Below, piece by piece: positions 1-7,087 of a stretch of 47,953 nucleotides of DNA. Positions within the stretch are counted from its first letter, which is position 1. Each line of letters starts with the position of its first letter. The notes under the pieces are model-generated. The model saw only the letters and a program-made list of their open reading frames with translations. It searched no databases and was not told the DNA's origin. This DNA comes from Fimbriiglobus sp. (GTDB lineage Bacteria > Planctomycetota > Planctomycetia > Gemmatales > Gemmataceae), in assembly GCA_025352235.1 (NCBI GenBank), contig JANXTU010000346.1, positions 1-47,953 on the forward strand, read 5' to 3'. Position numbers and translations under genes: made by a program.

Positions 1-1
1 G

Positions 2-211
2 CTGGCCTACCACATGTGGTTCGAAGTCCGCATCGACGGCCAATGGCTCGCCCTCGACGGCACCCTCGGCCAAGGCTCCGTCGGCCCCGGCCACCTCAAA
101 ATCACCGACAGCCACTGGGACGGCGAACGCGGCTTCACACCGTTGCTGCCGGTGCTGAACGTCTTGGGGGCCCAGCCGAAAGTGACCATCGCCACGGTGG
201 AGGGACGGTAA
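2..211 (+). CDS. Transglutaminase-like domain protein, C-terminal fragment (5' end outside the window)
   Basis: The frame is open from the first bases of the window and ends at the TAA at 209-211, so only the last 69 residues are visible. The fragment starts with LAYHMWFEVRIDGQWLALDG, the typical His-Trp-x-Glu-Val plus Asp-Gly-x-Trp pattern around the catalytic His and Asp of transglutaminase-like (papain-fold) domains, followed by the GQGSVGPGHLKI segment often seen in bacterial members. The catalytic Cys would lie upstream. Exported transglutaminase-like proteins in bacteria are usually of unknown substrate, acting as proteases or amidases. The ATG at 14 in the ORF track is internal and is not the start. 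Family assignment is fairly secure; function is not. Confidence 0.75.
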   Translation: MAYHMWFEVRIDGQWLALDGTLGQGSVGPGHLKITDSHWDGERGFTPLLPVLNVLGAQPKVTIATVEGR

Positions 212-304
212 GGAATCCGGCGAGCCGAGGCGATGCCGGGAGTCCACGGACGGAGGGGACTTCCGGCGGCGAAACGAAGGGCAGGGTCAGCCGCAACTCA
301 AGAA

Positions 305-322
305 GAAGTTCCTGGGGCGGCG
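305..322. repeat. 18-bp imperfect repeat, copy 1
   Basis: GAAGTTCCTGGGGCGGCG lies just downstream of the stop of the minus-strand HEPN-type gene. A 17/18 match lies at 1144-1161, downstream of the stop of the next minus-strand gene. It may be a shared 3' element; its role is unknown. Confidence 0.45.
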
Positions 323-328
323 TCTTGC

Positions 329-775
329 TCACACCGGAGCGTATGTGGCAAGGAATCCGTGCAACAGCCGATTCAGTTCAATACCGCACGCACTGAACGA
401 GTCGGCGGCAGACTCCAATTCTGGGATTTCAAACACTTTTCCAGTGTTGAGGCGAGCGGCTCCACTCGGTCCTGTACACGGCTTCCCGTGCAGAATGTCG
501 TTCCTCAACTTCACAAGTTTGGTGAACTCTTTGGCAGCCGATGCGAGATCCTCGCGTTCTGTTGATTTCGGCATGTTGCGGATCAGGTCACTCAGCTTCT
601 TCGCAATCTTGCCTGCCGTTAACTCATCCTTGACGAAGGTGTTCAGCGAGCCGGGGCGGATACGCTCCGCGCAATACACAGCATTCCACTCGCAGATGGC
701 GAAGCAGAAACACGCGGTGCCCAGTGCGTGCATGTAATCTGGATCGATGGGCTGTCGAAGGCGGTCGCCCTTCAT
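329..775 (-). CDS. Small HEPN-type protein (candidate RNase or antiphage/toxin protein)
   Basis: This 148-residue protein is not one I can name. It is predicted mostly helical and contains LVKLRNDILHGKP, which gives an R-x4-H motif at R91-H96, the catalytic signature of HEPN-domain RNases. HEPN proteins are commonly toxins, abortive-infection proteins or ribonuclease parts of defence systems; others are inactive. No antitoxin (for example MNT) or partner gene lies beside it. The ATG at 773-775 has a GGAG about 11 bases upstream. Base composition is less GC-rich than the housekeeping genes, and the start lies 34 bases past an attC-like palindrome, which suits a mobile cassette. The reading frame is convincing; the HEPN call rests on one motif and the helical character. 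Confidence 0.6.
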   Translation of the reverse strand: MKGDRLRQPIDPDYMHALGTACFCFAICEWNAVYCAERIRPGSLNTFVKDELTAGKIAKKLSDLIRNMPKSTEREDLASAAKEFTKLVKLRNDILHGKPCTGPSGAARLNTGKVFEIPELESAADSFSACGIELNRLLHGFLATYAPV

Positions 776-808
776 CGCGTAGCGTTCTCCAGTCGTGTGC
801 TTTCAGCC

Positions 809-915
809 GCCGAATGAGACGTTCAGCAGAATCGGGTCCGGAGTGTCCGGACCTCTTTCGATTCCGTCTAATTTCCCAGCGACACCGATTCTGCTGCAAC
901 GGCGAAGAGTTAGGC
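809..915 (-). repeat. attC-like integron recombination site (107 bp)
   Basis: Arms CAGCAGAATCGG (824-835) and CCGATTCTGCTG (885-896) are perfect 12-bp inverted repeats, extended by GTT/AAC. The ends carry GCCGAAT (809-815) and GTTAGGC (909-915), resembling the R boxes of attC sites. Read on the minus strand the site begins with GCCTAAC (consensus RYYYAAC), and its first arm has one extra G after GTT, as expected of an L'' arm; the final box would be ATTCGGC rather than GTTRRRY. On the plus strand the final box GTTAGGC is perfect but the extra base is on the wrong arm. The middle holds a small hairpin (836-852, GTCCGGA/TCCGGAC). Length and architecture fit attC. No integrase is in the window. 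Confidence 0.6.
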
Positions 916-1143
916 AGAATGACGACGAACCACCAATACCCTACGACGGCGTCAATCGGCCTCAACTCAAGCACCCCGCCTCGCCGTCGAACGGGGCTGC
1001 GTCCGGGGTGCGCCCCGAAGGCCGAATTTGCAGCTCCACCCGCGCCGCAAGCCAAGAAACTGGCCGCGAGGCCGCATCGCTCATTTCTCCTAAGCCATTC
1101 ACCGCTAGAGCTTTAGCCACCATTCAAACCGCCCGGCAAATTT

Positions 1144-1161
1144 GAAGTTCCTTGGGCGGCG
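1144..1161. repeat. 18-bp imperfect repeat, copy 2 (within a hairpin)
   Basis: GAAGTTCCTTGGGCGGCG differs at one base from 305-322. This copy forms the left half of an imperfect stem-loop ending near 1175, about 70 bases beyond the stop of the minus-strand OmpA-like gene. Confidence 0.45.
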
Positions 1162-1245
1162 CTCGCCCTTCAAACGCTACATACTGCCGGAGCCAAGTGC
1201 AGCGCCGCTTATAGCAGCCTGGTCGACAGCGGCTGGGCAATTCGG

Positions 1246-2352
1246 TCAGAAGGTCACGCTCCCCGGCGACGGGACTAGCGTCGGCAGGCCGATCAGGTCG
1301 TTCGGGGTCTTCCCTGGCAGGATCGGCTGGCGGAACAGGATTAGCGGCGCACCGCCGTTCACCGACATGTACGCCTCATACGCCGGAAACTCGTCCACCT
1401 TCCCAGAAAACACCACCTTCCGGGCGACCGGGTCCACGATCAGGAACCCGATCACGTCCATGTCCGCGATCACCCCGGACCCGAAGACTAACGGGATCGA
1501 GGAGGACATCTTGATCGGCACCTTGACCGCCGGGAGCGGCACCCCGAGCAGCGGCGGCAGGATCGGGCCGGCGATCATCCGCAGGGTCGATCCGAACGCC
1601 GTCCGGAGTACCGCGCCCGTGACCGGATCGACCTCGATGCTCTCCCCGCCGACGTGCGTGGTGGCCAGCGTGGGCGGGGACTTAGTGAAGTCGAACACCA
1701 TATCCGTGTGCATCTTGAAGTGGGCCGGGGTCCGCGTGACGGATGTGTCGAACGACCGGTTGCTGGTGAGGAACGCCCCCCGCTTGAGGCTCGGCGGGAA
1801 GGTCAGGGCGGGGACCGGCGGGCCGAACACGAACGTCTTGCCGGCGTGCGATCCGGCCGGGACGGTATGCGTGACCCCGGCGACGGTCCGGGGGATGAAC
1901 GAGTTGATCCAGACCTTGACCGTCGAGACGGCGGTCACCGCCGGGGGTGCTGGCGGGATCGGCCCCGGCGCGGCCGGCTGGATGTGGAGTTCGACCGTGC
2001 GGTCCTGAGCGTCGTTGCCGGTCGCCAGGGTCGAGCCCGACCACCGGGTCGAGTCGATCTGGGCCTCCGCCGCCCGGCCCTCGGTCATGAGGAAGCTCTT
2101 GACGGCCTGGGCACGCCGGCTGGAGAGATCCTGGTTGTAGGCCGCATTCCCGACCTTGCTCGCCCGCCCTGAGATCCAAAGGTGTTCCCCGTTAGCGAGC
2201 CGGCGAAAAACATTATCCCTGAGCCATTTCGTGTGTTCCGGCTTGGGCCGGTCGCCGTCGTGGTCGAAGTTGTCCAGAAACGTATGGAGCGAGGCCGGGT
2301 TGCTATCCGGAATGACCCGGACTGATCCCGGCCCCGTGGCCCGAAGCGTCAT
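1246..2352 (-). CDS. OmpA-like domain protein with an uncharacterised DUF3238-like C-terminal half
   Basis: I place the start at the ATG at 2350-2352 because AAGGAG lies 8 bases upstream (2361-2366); the GTG at 2394 in the ORF track lacks this. The 368-residue product has an OmpA/MotB-like domain at about 22-124, recognisable from the Asp-rich start, ISGRASKVGNAAYNQDLS, the SxRRAQAVKSFL helix and the closing DRTVELHI. A Pro-rich linker (125-140) follows, then a C-terminal half (about 145-368) with WINSFIP and an FLTSNRSFDTSVTRTP stretch that recalls DUF3238 proteins. There is no signal peptide or transmembrane segment, so it is not a standard cell-wall anchor. OmpA-like proteins without signal peptides occur beside injection-like particles and secreted effectors, but no such gene is visible here. 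Confidence 0.7.
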   Translation of the reverse strand: MTLRATGPGSVRVIPDSNPASLHTFLDNFDHDGDRPKPEHTKWLRDNVFRRLANGEHLWISGRASKVGNAAYNQDLSSRRAQAVKSFLMTEGRAAEAQIDSTRWSGSTLATGNDAQDRTVELHIQPAAPGPIPPAPPAVTAVSTVKVWINSFIPRTVAGVTHTVPAGSHAGKTFVFGPPVPALTFPPSLKRGAFLTSNRSFDTSVTRTPAHFKMHTDMVFDFTKSPPTLATTHVGGESIEVDPVTGAVLRTAFGSTLRMIAGPILPPLLGVPLPAVKVPIKMSSSIPLVFGSGVIADMDVIGFLIVDPVARKVVFSGKVDEFPAYEAYMSVNGGAPLILFRQPILPGKTPNDLIGLPTLVPSPGSVTF

Positions 2353-2360
2353 CTGGTGGT

Positions 2361-2366
2361 CTCCTT
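2361..2366 (-). promoter_or_regulatory. Strong Shine-Dalgarno that decides the OmpA-like start
   Basis: AAGGAG on the minus strand lies 8 bases before the ATG at 2352-2350 and favours it over the upstream in-frame GTG at 2394. Confidence 0.75.
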
Positions 2367-2496
2367 CATAGATTGTTGAGCCGCCGAACGACACAGCTCA
2401 GCAGTGGCACATCGACCACGCCTCATCGGGCAATGCCACCCGCCCGAATCCTGCTGAGAGGATTAATACCGCACGGATGCGAAAGATGACTACTCC

Positions 2497-3312
2497 CTAC
2501 TCATCCGTACCCCTCGGAGTCTCGGAGAACAGAGAAGCTATCGAGAACTTAAACGGGCGTTTCATGAATATGAAGTTATTTATATATTTATTTCTTTGAT
2601 TGATCAGGTTATCGACGCGTTGATTGACGGCCACGTCGAATAGATGTACGGGCACGAGGCGTTCCTGCTCCAAGAAGAAACCCTCGTAATCGTGAAGGCG
2701 GAGGAAGTCGAAGACATTCGCTGGCGCGCCATAATTATGTCGGGCCTCGCTCTCGACCAGCACTACCGGGCAGTCTCTAGCCAGTATCCCCTCTGCGCCC
2801 TCCAATACGGCCAGTTCGTGGCCCTCAACGTCGATCTTGATGAATCCGACCGGCTGTCGGACGACGTCGTCCAGTCGATCAACCCTGCACGAAATCGAGC
2901 GGAAGCCGAGGTAGCCATCCAGTCCATTCCGTTCGTCCAGTGTCGCCGAGCCGTGCATCTCAGCATATTCGCCGTGTGGGATGCGCAGCGTTGCTGTGCC
3001 GATTCGATTCGAGAGGGCAATTTCGTGAACGATCACTGAGGGGCTTAGCTTCCGGCGTAGCGTTTCTGCCAGCTCGGGTATCGGCTCGAAGCAATCCACC
3101 CTACAGCAAAGTTGCGACAAGCGGCCTGCAAAATAACCCTCGTTCGCTCCGACATCGATCGCGATGCGTGACGGATCGACCAAACGATCCAGCAGAAAGA
3201 ACTCGGGTTCATAGGTTTTCCATCGCTGCATTCGACGGAGTTCTACACGGAATGCAAATCGAGGGCCTCCGATCCAGGACGCCAGTTCTATGAGTTGCGA
3301 CAGAAGGAACAT
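2497..3312 (-). CDS. FkbM-family SAM-dependent methyltransferase
   Basis: The product carries the class I methyltransferase SAM motif AIDVGANEGYF (about 51-61 from the chosen start), CFEPIPE as the next strand-acid motif, and GFIKIDVEGHELAVLEGA, the hallmark block of FkbM methyltransferases, which O-methylate sugars, glycans or polyketides. The C-terminus ends about 40 residues after the FkbM core. I prefer the ATG at 3312 (MFLLSQLIEL, 271 residues); the ORF track start at 3399 adds an Arg-rich segment that runs through a 10-base C tract and has no resemblance to the family. The gene is AT-richer than its neighbours (note the run of A and T near 2570-2600), which suggests transfer. No glycosyltransferase lies nearby to reveal the substrate. 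Confidence 0.85.
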   Translation of the reverse strand: MFLLSQLIELASWIGGPRFAFRVELRRMQRWKTYEPEFFLLDRLVDPSRIAIDVGANEGYFAGRLSQLCCRVDCFEPIPELAETLRRKLSPSVIVHEIALSNRIGTATLRIPHGEYAEMHGSATLDERNGLDGYLGFRSISCRVDRLDDVVRQPVGFIKIDVEGHELAVLEGAEGILARDCPVVLVESEARHNYGAPANVFDFLRLHDYEGFFLEQERLVPVHLFDVAVNQRVDNLINQRNKYINNFIFMKRPFKFSIASLFSETPRGTDE

Positions 3313-3443
3313 TCGGGATCCCTGTGGTGAATTGGGACGTGATCGTAAACTACGTGGTCGGATCGTGCCCCCCCCCCAGCGAGTGCGACGTGCCGTCACG
3401 TGCCACTCCGGACATTTTGGCTCCAGAGCGCGCTCTCCATTTT

Positions 3444-3473
3444 GCCGCCGAATGAGGCGTTCAGCGGAATCGG
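3444..3473 (-). repeat. Half copy of the attC-like arm
   Basis: This 30-base segment matches 806-835 at 28 of 30 positions, in the same orientation, including GCCGAATGAG and CGTTCAGC. The partner arm with GTTAGGC is absent; instead an imperfect stem, AGCGGA with TCCGCT, follows. It may be a decayed or truncated attC site, and lies 130 bases upstream of the FkbM gene. Confidence 0.5.
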
Positions 3474-3634
3474 TCGATCCGCTCGCTACGACTATGGCGA
3501 TAGTGTAACGGATTCCGGGGCGACTGTCAAACAGGACCGCTGGAATGACGACTGATTGCCGGATATTTCACCGCAATCGAAGACTCCGACCCCGGGGCCG
3601 GCTCGCCCGGACGCCGGTTCGCCTTTTCTCGGCG

Positions 3635-3813
3635 GGTATGACAACAATTCTTGGAGCCACGGGGGAATGACTTGGGAATCCAAGCCAGGGGAGGCACCTG
3701 AAATCGGACGTAACTCCTTGCGGCGCTAGGTTGTTCCGAAAGTCGGACGTCATTCCACGATAGGGTGGGTGGGTTCACGCTGGAATGATGACTCCAAGAA
3801 TCGTTGGCACACC
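3635..3813. mobile_element. MITE-like element with 25-bp imperfect terminal inverted repeats
   Basis: The left end (3635-3659) and the reverse complement of the right end (3789-3813) agree at 21 of 25 bases, including ATTCTTGGAG. The interior has no ORF of note but repeats TCGGACGT and GGAATGA motifs. The small size and non-coding interior fit a miniature inverted-repeat element. I could not define target-site duplications. The right end precedes the FHA-like gene by about 80 bases. Confidence 0.45.
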
Positions 3814-3891
3814 CTCGGATCAGTTCCCCTTGCGTTTTTCCCAAGTTCCGGCATAAGGCGTCCGGGGACTCGGGACGTTCGGGGGAAAACC

Positions 3892-5940
3892 ATGCGCAGT
3901 GTCGATCCAGTACAGTCCGTCGGGGAATTGGTCCGGCTCTCGGACGGCGCGGTGTGGCCGTTGATGCTCCCGATCACGCTGATCGGCTCCGGGTCGCAAT
4001 GCGACGTGCCTTTGACCGAAGGCCCCGAACTGATGTGCGCCCTCGCGCTCACGCCGGCCGGGCCGGCGCTTCGATCTTGGAATCCGGACGAGACGCGGAT
4101 CGATGGCCTCGCCACGGCGGCGGCGCTGTTGACCGACGGCCGAGAACTGCGCATCGGGGCACAGGAATTCCGATTGACCTGGAAGCCGTTCGTTCAAGCG
4201 GGTGATGCGGAACTCCGCGACCAACTGCGGATCGGGCGGGAGAAATTCCGCACCGAACGCAAGAAGATCGAAGCCGAGCATACCCTCCGGGCCAAGCGGC
4301 TCGACCAAGACGCCGGGCGATTGCGGGAAGGGGAACGAGCGTTAGCCGCCGAGCGGATTCGCGTCCGCGCGATCTACCGGCGATGCATTCAGCGGATCAA
4401 ATCGAAATGGTCGGCCGAACGCGACTCGGCGGACCTCGAACGGGCGAATCACGAATTGTCCGAGGCTCGCTTCCGCGAATTTGCCGAGCGCCGGCGCGTC
4501 GAACTCGACCGACTCGGGGATCAATTGACCGGCGACAAAGCCCGCGTGCAAGCGGCGTGGGAATTGATAGCCGAGGGACAGCGCCGCGCGATCACGGACC
4601 GATCGCAAGCCGATGAATGGCTCGCCCGCCAGCGTGAGGCACTCGACTTGCGGGCGAAGATGTTCCACGAGCAGCAACGGTTACGCGAAGGGAATCGGGA
4701 GGTTTCGGATGCGCGGCCATCGGCGTTGATCACCGAGATCGCCGGGTTGGAAGCGCGGGCTACGAACCTTCGGCAGTCGATCGCCGCGCTCCAGGCCAAG
4801 CGGGAATCGACCGCAGCAGAAGGGGTTTCGTCGTTCGCCCCGGTCGCATTGGAACCGACCCGCGTTTCGCGCGGCGCGGCGCAGCGGGCGGATAGTTTGC
4901 TGACCGAACTCCAAGAGCGGGAGCGGGAACTCGCGCGCGAGCGGCAAATTCAAAGTCATCTCCGCGGGGAACTCGAAACCCGCGCATCCGATCTCGGCGA
5001 TCAGCGGGCCATTCTGGTCGAACAAATCGCGGCGCTCACCGCGGCCCGGGATCTCTGGCATACCGCCGAAAGCCAAACGGTGGACGAACTCCACGCGCTC
5101 GCCATCGGGGTGCGATCCGAAGAGCAATCGCTCGACGAACGCGAACGCGACCTGTACGCGGCCGAGCGAAGGCGTCGGAGCGACGATCACGCGCTGGTCG
5201 AATTGCGCTTCAAACTCGAAAACTGGCAAGTCGCCCTCGCGGCGAAAGAAGCGAGCGTGCAATCCGAAGCGGATCAACTCGGCGAACAATTAGCCGCGAA
5301 ACAAACGCAGATGGATCGCTGGGAAGCGTCCCTCGGCGACACCGCGGCATCGTGGGCTGAACTCCGGCGGCGGGAAGTCTCATTTCTGCGCGCCGAACTC
5401 GACCAACTGGCGCTCGCCCAGGCCGACCACGCGGCGGCCGCGGCGGAGGCCCGCCGACTCCACGCGGACTTCACGGCGCAACTCGTCGCGATCGCGGCCC
5501 GCGACCTCGCGCGCACGGGGGACAAACGCGGCTCGACCCGCCGCGTTCGGGTTTTGGAAAAGCGTTGGCAGGCCCATTTCCGCCGCGAAGAAACTCGGCT
5601 CGTCCGCACTGAAGATCGCATTCGTCGGGAACGGGAAGAACTCGACGACCGCGATCGACGGGTACGACGGGAAGCCGATTCTGTCCTCGCGCAGAGACGG
5701 ACCGATGCCCTGGCCCGGATCGAGTTCGACCGCGACCGCTTGGCCGCGGACCGCAGACTGCACGAAGCTCGCGGCGAAGCCGAGTTGGAAACGCAGCTGC
5801 GCTTTCGGACCGAAGAAGATGCCCGCCGCTTGCGGGGCGAAATCGCCCGGATGGCGCAATCGATCCTCACGGCGAATTTGACTCACCCGGACGAACCGGA
5901 CGCGATCATCCTGCCCTTGAAACTGGTCCGGGCGGCATGA
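3892..5940 (+). CDS. FHA-like domain protein with a very long coiled coil
   Basis: I use the ATG at 3892, preceded by GGGGGAAA, giving 682 residues; the ORF track start at 3769 lies inside the upstream repeat. Residues about 10-105 resemble a forkhead-associated fold: ITLIGSGSQCDVPL is the usual beta-strand and Gly-Ser turn, and GRELRIGAQEFRLTW closes the sandwich. FHA domains bind phosphothreonine peptides. From about residue 110 to the end the protein is a nearly continuous coiled coil rich in Glu, Arg, Ala, Leu and Gln, with no membrane segment. It may be a cytoplasmic scaffold recruited by Ser/Thr kinases, which are abundant in planctomycetes. The pThr-binding residues are not clearly conserved, so ligand binding is uncertain. 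Confidence 0.65.
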   Translation: MRSVDPVQSVGELVRLSDGAVWPLMLPITLIGSGSQCDVPLTEGPELMCALALTPAGPALRSWNPDETRIDGLATAAALLTDGRELRIGAQEFRLTWKPFVQAGDAELRDQLRIGREKFRTERKKIEAEHTLRAKRLDQDAGRLREGERALAAERIRVRAIYRRCIQRIKSKWSAERDSADLERANHELSEARFREFAERRRVELDRLGDQLTGDKARVQAAWELIAEGQRRAITDRSQADEWLARQREALDLRAKMFHEQQRLREGNREVSDARPSALITEIAGLEARATNLRQSIAALQAKRESTAAEGVSSFAPVALEPTRVSRGAAQRADSLLTELQERERELARERQIQSHLRGELETRASDLGDQRAILVEQIAALTAARDLWHTAESQTVDELHALAIGVRSEEQSLDERERDLYAAERRRRSDDHALVELRFKLENWQVALAAKEASVQSEADQLGEQLAAKQTQMDRWEASLGDTAASWAELRRREVSFLRAELDQLALAQADHAAAAAEARRLHADFTAQLVAIAARDLARTGDKRGSTRRVRVLEKRWQAHFRREETRLVRTEDRIRREREELDDRDRRVRREADSVLAQRRTDALARIEFDRDRLAADRRLHEARGEAELETQLRFRTEEDARRLRGEIARMAQSILTANLTHPDEPDAIILPLKLVRAA

Positions 5941-6081
5941 CTCGCCACCGCACGCCCGGTGCAACCGTCAAACTCGATGTCCGAGCGACGGCTCTTTCGA
6001 TGGAATACCCTGATTTTTATGGGGGAAGCGGTTCCATGGCGTAAGCTGGGATTGTAATAGTTGCAATCTCGGAGTTCCGTC

Positions 6082-7074
6082 GTGTCCCGTTTCCCCATCC
6101 TCGTTCTCGCCGCGGCCGCGTTCTTCGGAATCGGTTGCCGGCACAGCTGCAAGGACAATCGCTCGTTCTGCGAGCGTGTGCGGGATCGGTTCGATGACCG
6201 ACGAGACGGCCAACGGCGCGACACGGGTACGGACCGCGAACCGGCGGGGGTGATTCCGCCGCGCGGGGAAACCATCCCGGCGACGCCGCTGCCCGTGACC
6301 CCGCGCAACAGCAATACCATCGATTGGGACCCGAACGCGTCGCTGCCGGCGCCGAAGCGAAGTTCGGAGAAAATTCTCCCATCCGACCCCCCGCGTTCGG
6401 TGCCGAGCGACCCGCTGCTGGTGGTTCCCCCCGGCCCGTCGAATCGCACGCTATTGCTCCCCGATCCGCTGCTGCAAGACCCCCTCAAAACGACTCCGCA
6501 CGATCCGACCTTCGGGATTCTCGGCGAACCGATTCAACCGGACGCGGTGAAGCCGGCCGAAGACGCCAAATCGATCGCCCCCGACACGAAGTCCGATCTG
6601 CCCACCGACGCGCCGCCCGTGGGAGTCGAATCGTTCGCCGCCGTGCCGGGGCAAGATCACGTGGCCGGCGGGAAGAAGCCGACGCTCGAAGGCCTGGATG
6701 CCTTGAAATCGAAGGGGTTCAAGACGGTGCTCTACTTGCACGCGCCGGATGCGGACACGTCGGCCGCGAAGGATCTCGTCGAAAAACGCGGGCTGAAGTT
6801 CGTTACGCTCGCGGTCTCGCCGCAGACCCTCGGCGACGCCGGCAAGACCTTCGCCGAACAGTTGAAGGACGCGGCGTCGAAACCACTGTTCGTCTACGAC
6901 CTCGACGGCGTCCGGGCCGGGAGTCTGTGGTATCTCCAGTTCCGCAAAGTCGATTTGGTGAACGATGACGTCGCCCGCATCCGTGCCGGCGCCCTCGGTT
7001 TGAAAGATGCGGATGCGTCCGAGGAACAAAAGCAATTCTGGATCGCCATCCAAAATCAACTCGCGCAGCGGTGA
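6082..7074 (+). CDS. Lipoprotein with Pro-rich linker and degenerate tyrosine-phosphatase-like domain
   Basis: The likely start is the GTG at 6082 (330 residues), with GGAG about 9 bases before it. The N-terminus is a lipoprotein signal, LVLAAAAFFGIGC, with the lipidated Cys at residue 19, followed by a Cys-containing segment and a long Pro/Asp-rich linker to about residue 200. The C-terminal 110 residues (KKPTLEGLDALKSKGFKTVLYL, then KPLFVYDLDGVRAGSLW) follow the layout of DUF442/beta-lactamase-hydrolase-type phosphatases. The expected HCxxGxR active site reads YDLDGVR, so the catalytic Cys is replaced by Asp. It is therefore probably a binding or sensing domain rather than an enzyme, on the outer side of a membrane. 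Confidence 0.65.
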   Translation: MSRFPILVLAAAAFFGIGCRHSCKDNRSFCERVRDRFDDRRDGQRRDTGTDREPAGVIPPRGETIPATPLPVTPRNSNTIDWDPNASLPAPKRSSEKILPSDPPRSVPSDPLLVVPPGPSNRTLLLPDPLLQDPLKTTPHDPTFGILGEPIQPDAVKPAEDAKSIAPDTKSDLPTDAPPVGVESFAAVPGQDHVAGGKKPTLEGLDALKSKGFKTVLYLHAPDADTSAAKDLVEKRGLKFVTLAVSPQTLGDAGKTFAEQLKDAASKPLFVYDLDGVRAGSLWYLQFRKVDLVNDDVARIRAGALGLKDADASEEQKQFWIAIQNQLAQR

Positions 7075-7087
7075 TCGGACCTGTCGC

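Larger units (their letters stand above)
776..1245. other. Intergenic stretch without a convincing gene, holding an attC-like palindrome
   Basis: The ORFs listed here (for example the 143-residue minus-strand ORF at 624-1055) run straight through the palindrome at 809-915 and have no family resemblance. Besides that palindrome, the stretch has an imperfect hairpin at about 1141-1175 (arms TTTGAAG/CTTCAAA and GGGCG/CGCCC) that could end transcription of the minus-strand gene whose stop is at 1246. No T-run follows. I see nothing else. Confidence 0.6.
3313..3891. other. Intergenic stretch with repeats and a C tract, no convincing gene
   Basis: It contains a 10-base C tract (3368-3377), a half copy of the attC-like palindrome (3444-3473) and a 179-bp inverted-repeat element (3635-3813) with an internal direct repeat of TCGGACGT near 3709 and 3741. 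Small ORFs here (3492-3683, 3527-3844, 3568-3753 on the minus strand) only translate these repeats. The leader of the next gene occupies the last part. Confidence 0.6.

Noticed and set aside
624-1055. 143-residue minus-strand ORF
   Set aside because: It reads through the attC-like palindrome and overlaps the HEPN-type gene in another frame.
5274-5870. 198-residue Arg/Ser-rich minus-strand ORF
   Set aside because: Shadow of the coiled-coil gene; Ser/Arg runs are typical of reverse reading of Glu/Arg codons.
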